Shown: positions 5,401 through 5,452 of the stretch, one piece after another
Numbering within the stretch: the stretch's first letter is position 1
Layout: the number at the start of each line of letters is the position of its first letter
Origin: an uncultured Clostridia bacterium
GTDB taxonomy: Bacteria > Bacillota > Clostridia > Oscillospirales > Acutalibacteraceae
DNA length: 5,452 nt
Direction: 5' to 3'
NCBI GenBank assembly: GCA_947623765.1
Contig: CANQIG010000141.1
Location: forward strand, 1 to 5,452
Position numbers and translations under genes: made by a program
Notes under the pieces: model-generated
The model's input: the letters and a program-made list of their open reading frames with translations, nothing else
What the model was told of the DNA's origin: nothing
Database searches by the model: none

Positions 5401-5438
5401 GAACTTACAGAATATCCCGCGAAACGGAGGCTGACCGT

Positions 5439-5452
5439 ATGAGTTTCACGAC
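5439..5452 (+). CDS. Start of an unidentified gene (cut by the window end)
   Basis: ATG at 5439 is preceded by GGAGG (5426-5430) at 8 nt and lies about 32 nt after the expected transcription start of the promoter at 5372-5400. Only Met-Ser-Phe-Thr and part of a fifth codon are visible, so no function can be given. Confidence 0.7.

Noticed and set aside
5391..5410. Possible palindromic operator CTGT...ACAG around the + strand -10 box
   Set aside because: Only the outer four bases match; the inner positions do not pair.

Overview
This 5.45 kb window is GC-rich (third codon positions are mostly G or C). It looks like a chromosome segment from a high-GC Firmicute, most plausibly a gut-associated clostridium of the Oscillospiraceae/Ruminococcaceae type. 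Three things point there: a bile salt hydrolase, an ECF sigma factor paired with a single-pass membrane protein in a clostridial style, and strong Shine-Dalgarno sites with sigma-A type promoters. The assignment is inferred from gene content and style, not from a database match.

Left part (1-2571, all + strand): the tail of an RlmI-like rRNA methyltransferase; a complete Cof-type HAD phosphatase; then, after a hairpin, a tightly packed two-gene unit. That unit is an ECF sigma factor (1193-1747) and, 14 nt later, a membrane protein (1762-2571) that is the probable anti-sigma or signal-sensing partner. I see no clear sigma-A promoter before the sigma gene.

Middle part (2572-4194): a non-coding stretch of about 340 nt carries very GC-rich hairpins and one copy of a repeat. 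A textbook sigma-A promoter follows and drives a monocistronic choloylglycine/bile salt hydrolase gene (2914-3888). Another non-coding stretch of about 340 nt follows, with a long palindrome just after the stop codon and a second copy of the same repeat in the opposite orientation. The bsh gene and its promoter are therefore bracketed by inverted copies of one 53-nt element (48/53 identical), which has its own conserved hairpin. This is the most unusual structure in the window.

Right part (4195-5452): a minus-strand PLP-dependent threonine aldolase-family gene (4233-5294, GTG start) with a clear intrinsic terminator. It is divergent from a new + strand gene, of which only the first 14 nt are present. 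Two well-formed promoters sit back to back in the intergenic gap.

The genes do not form one pathway. They are separate housekeeping or metabolic units, a regulatory sigma pair and a host-adaptation enzyme. I found no tRNA, rRNA, CRISPR array, transposase or recognisable riboswitch. I found no evidence for a wholly new multi-gene system; the repeat-bracketed bsh and the sigma/membrane-protein pair are the best leads.
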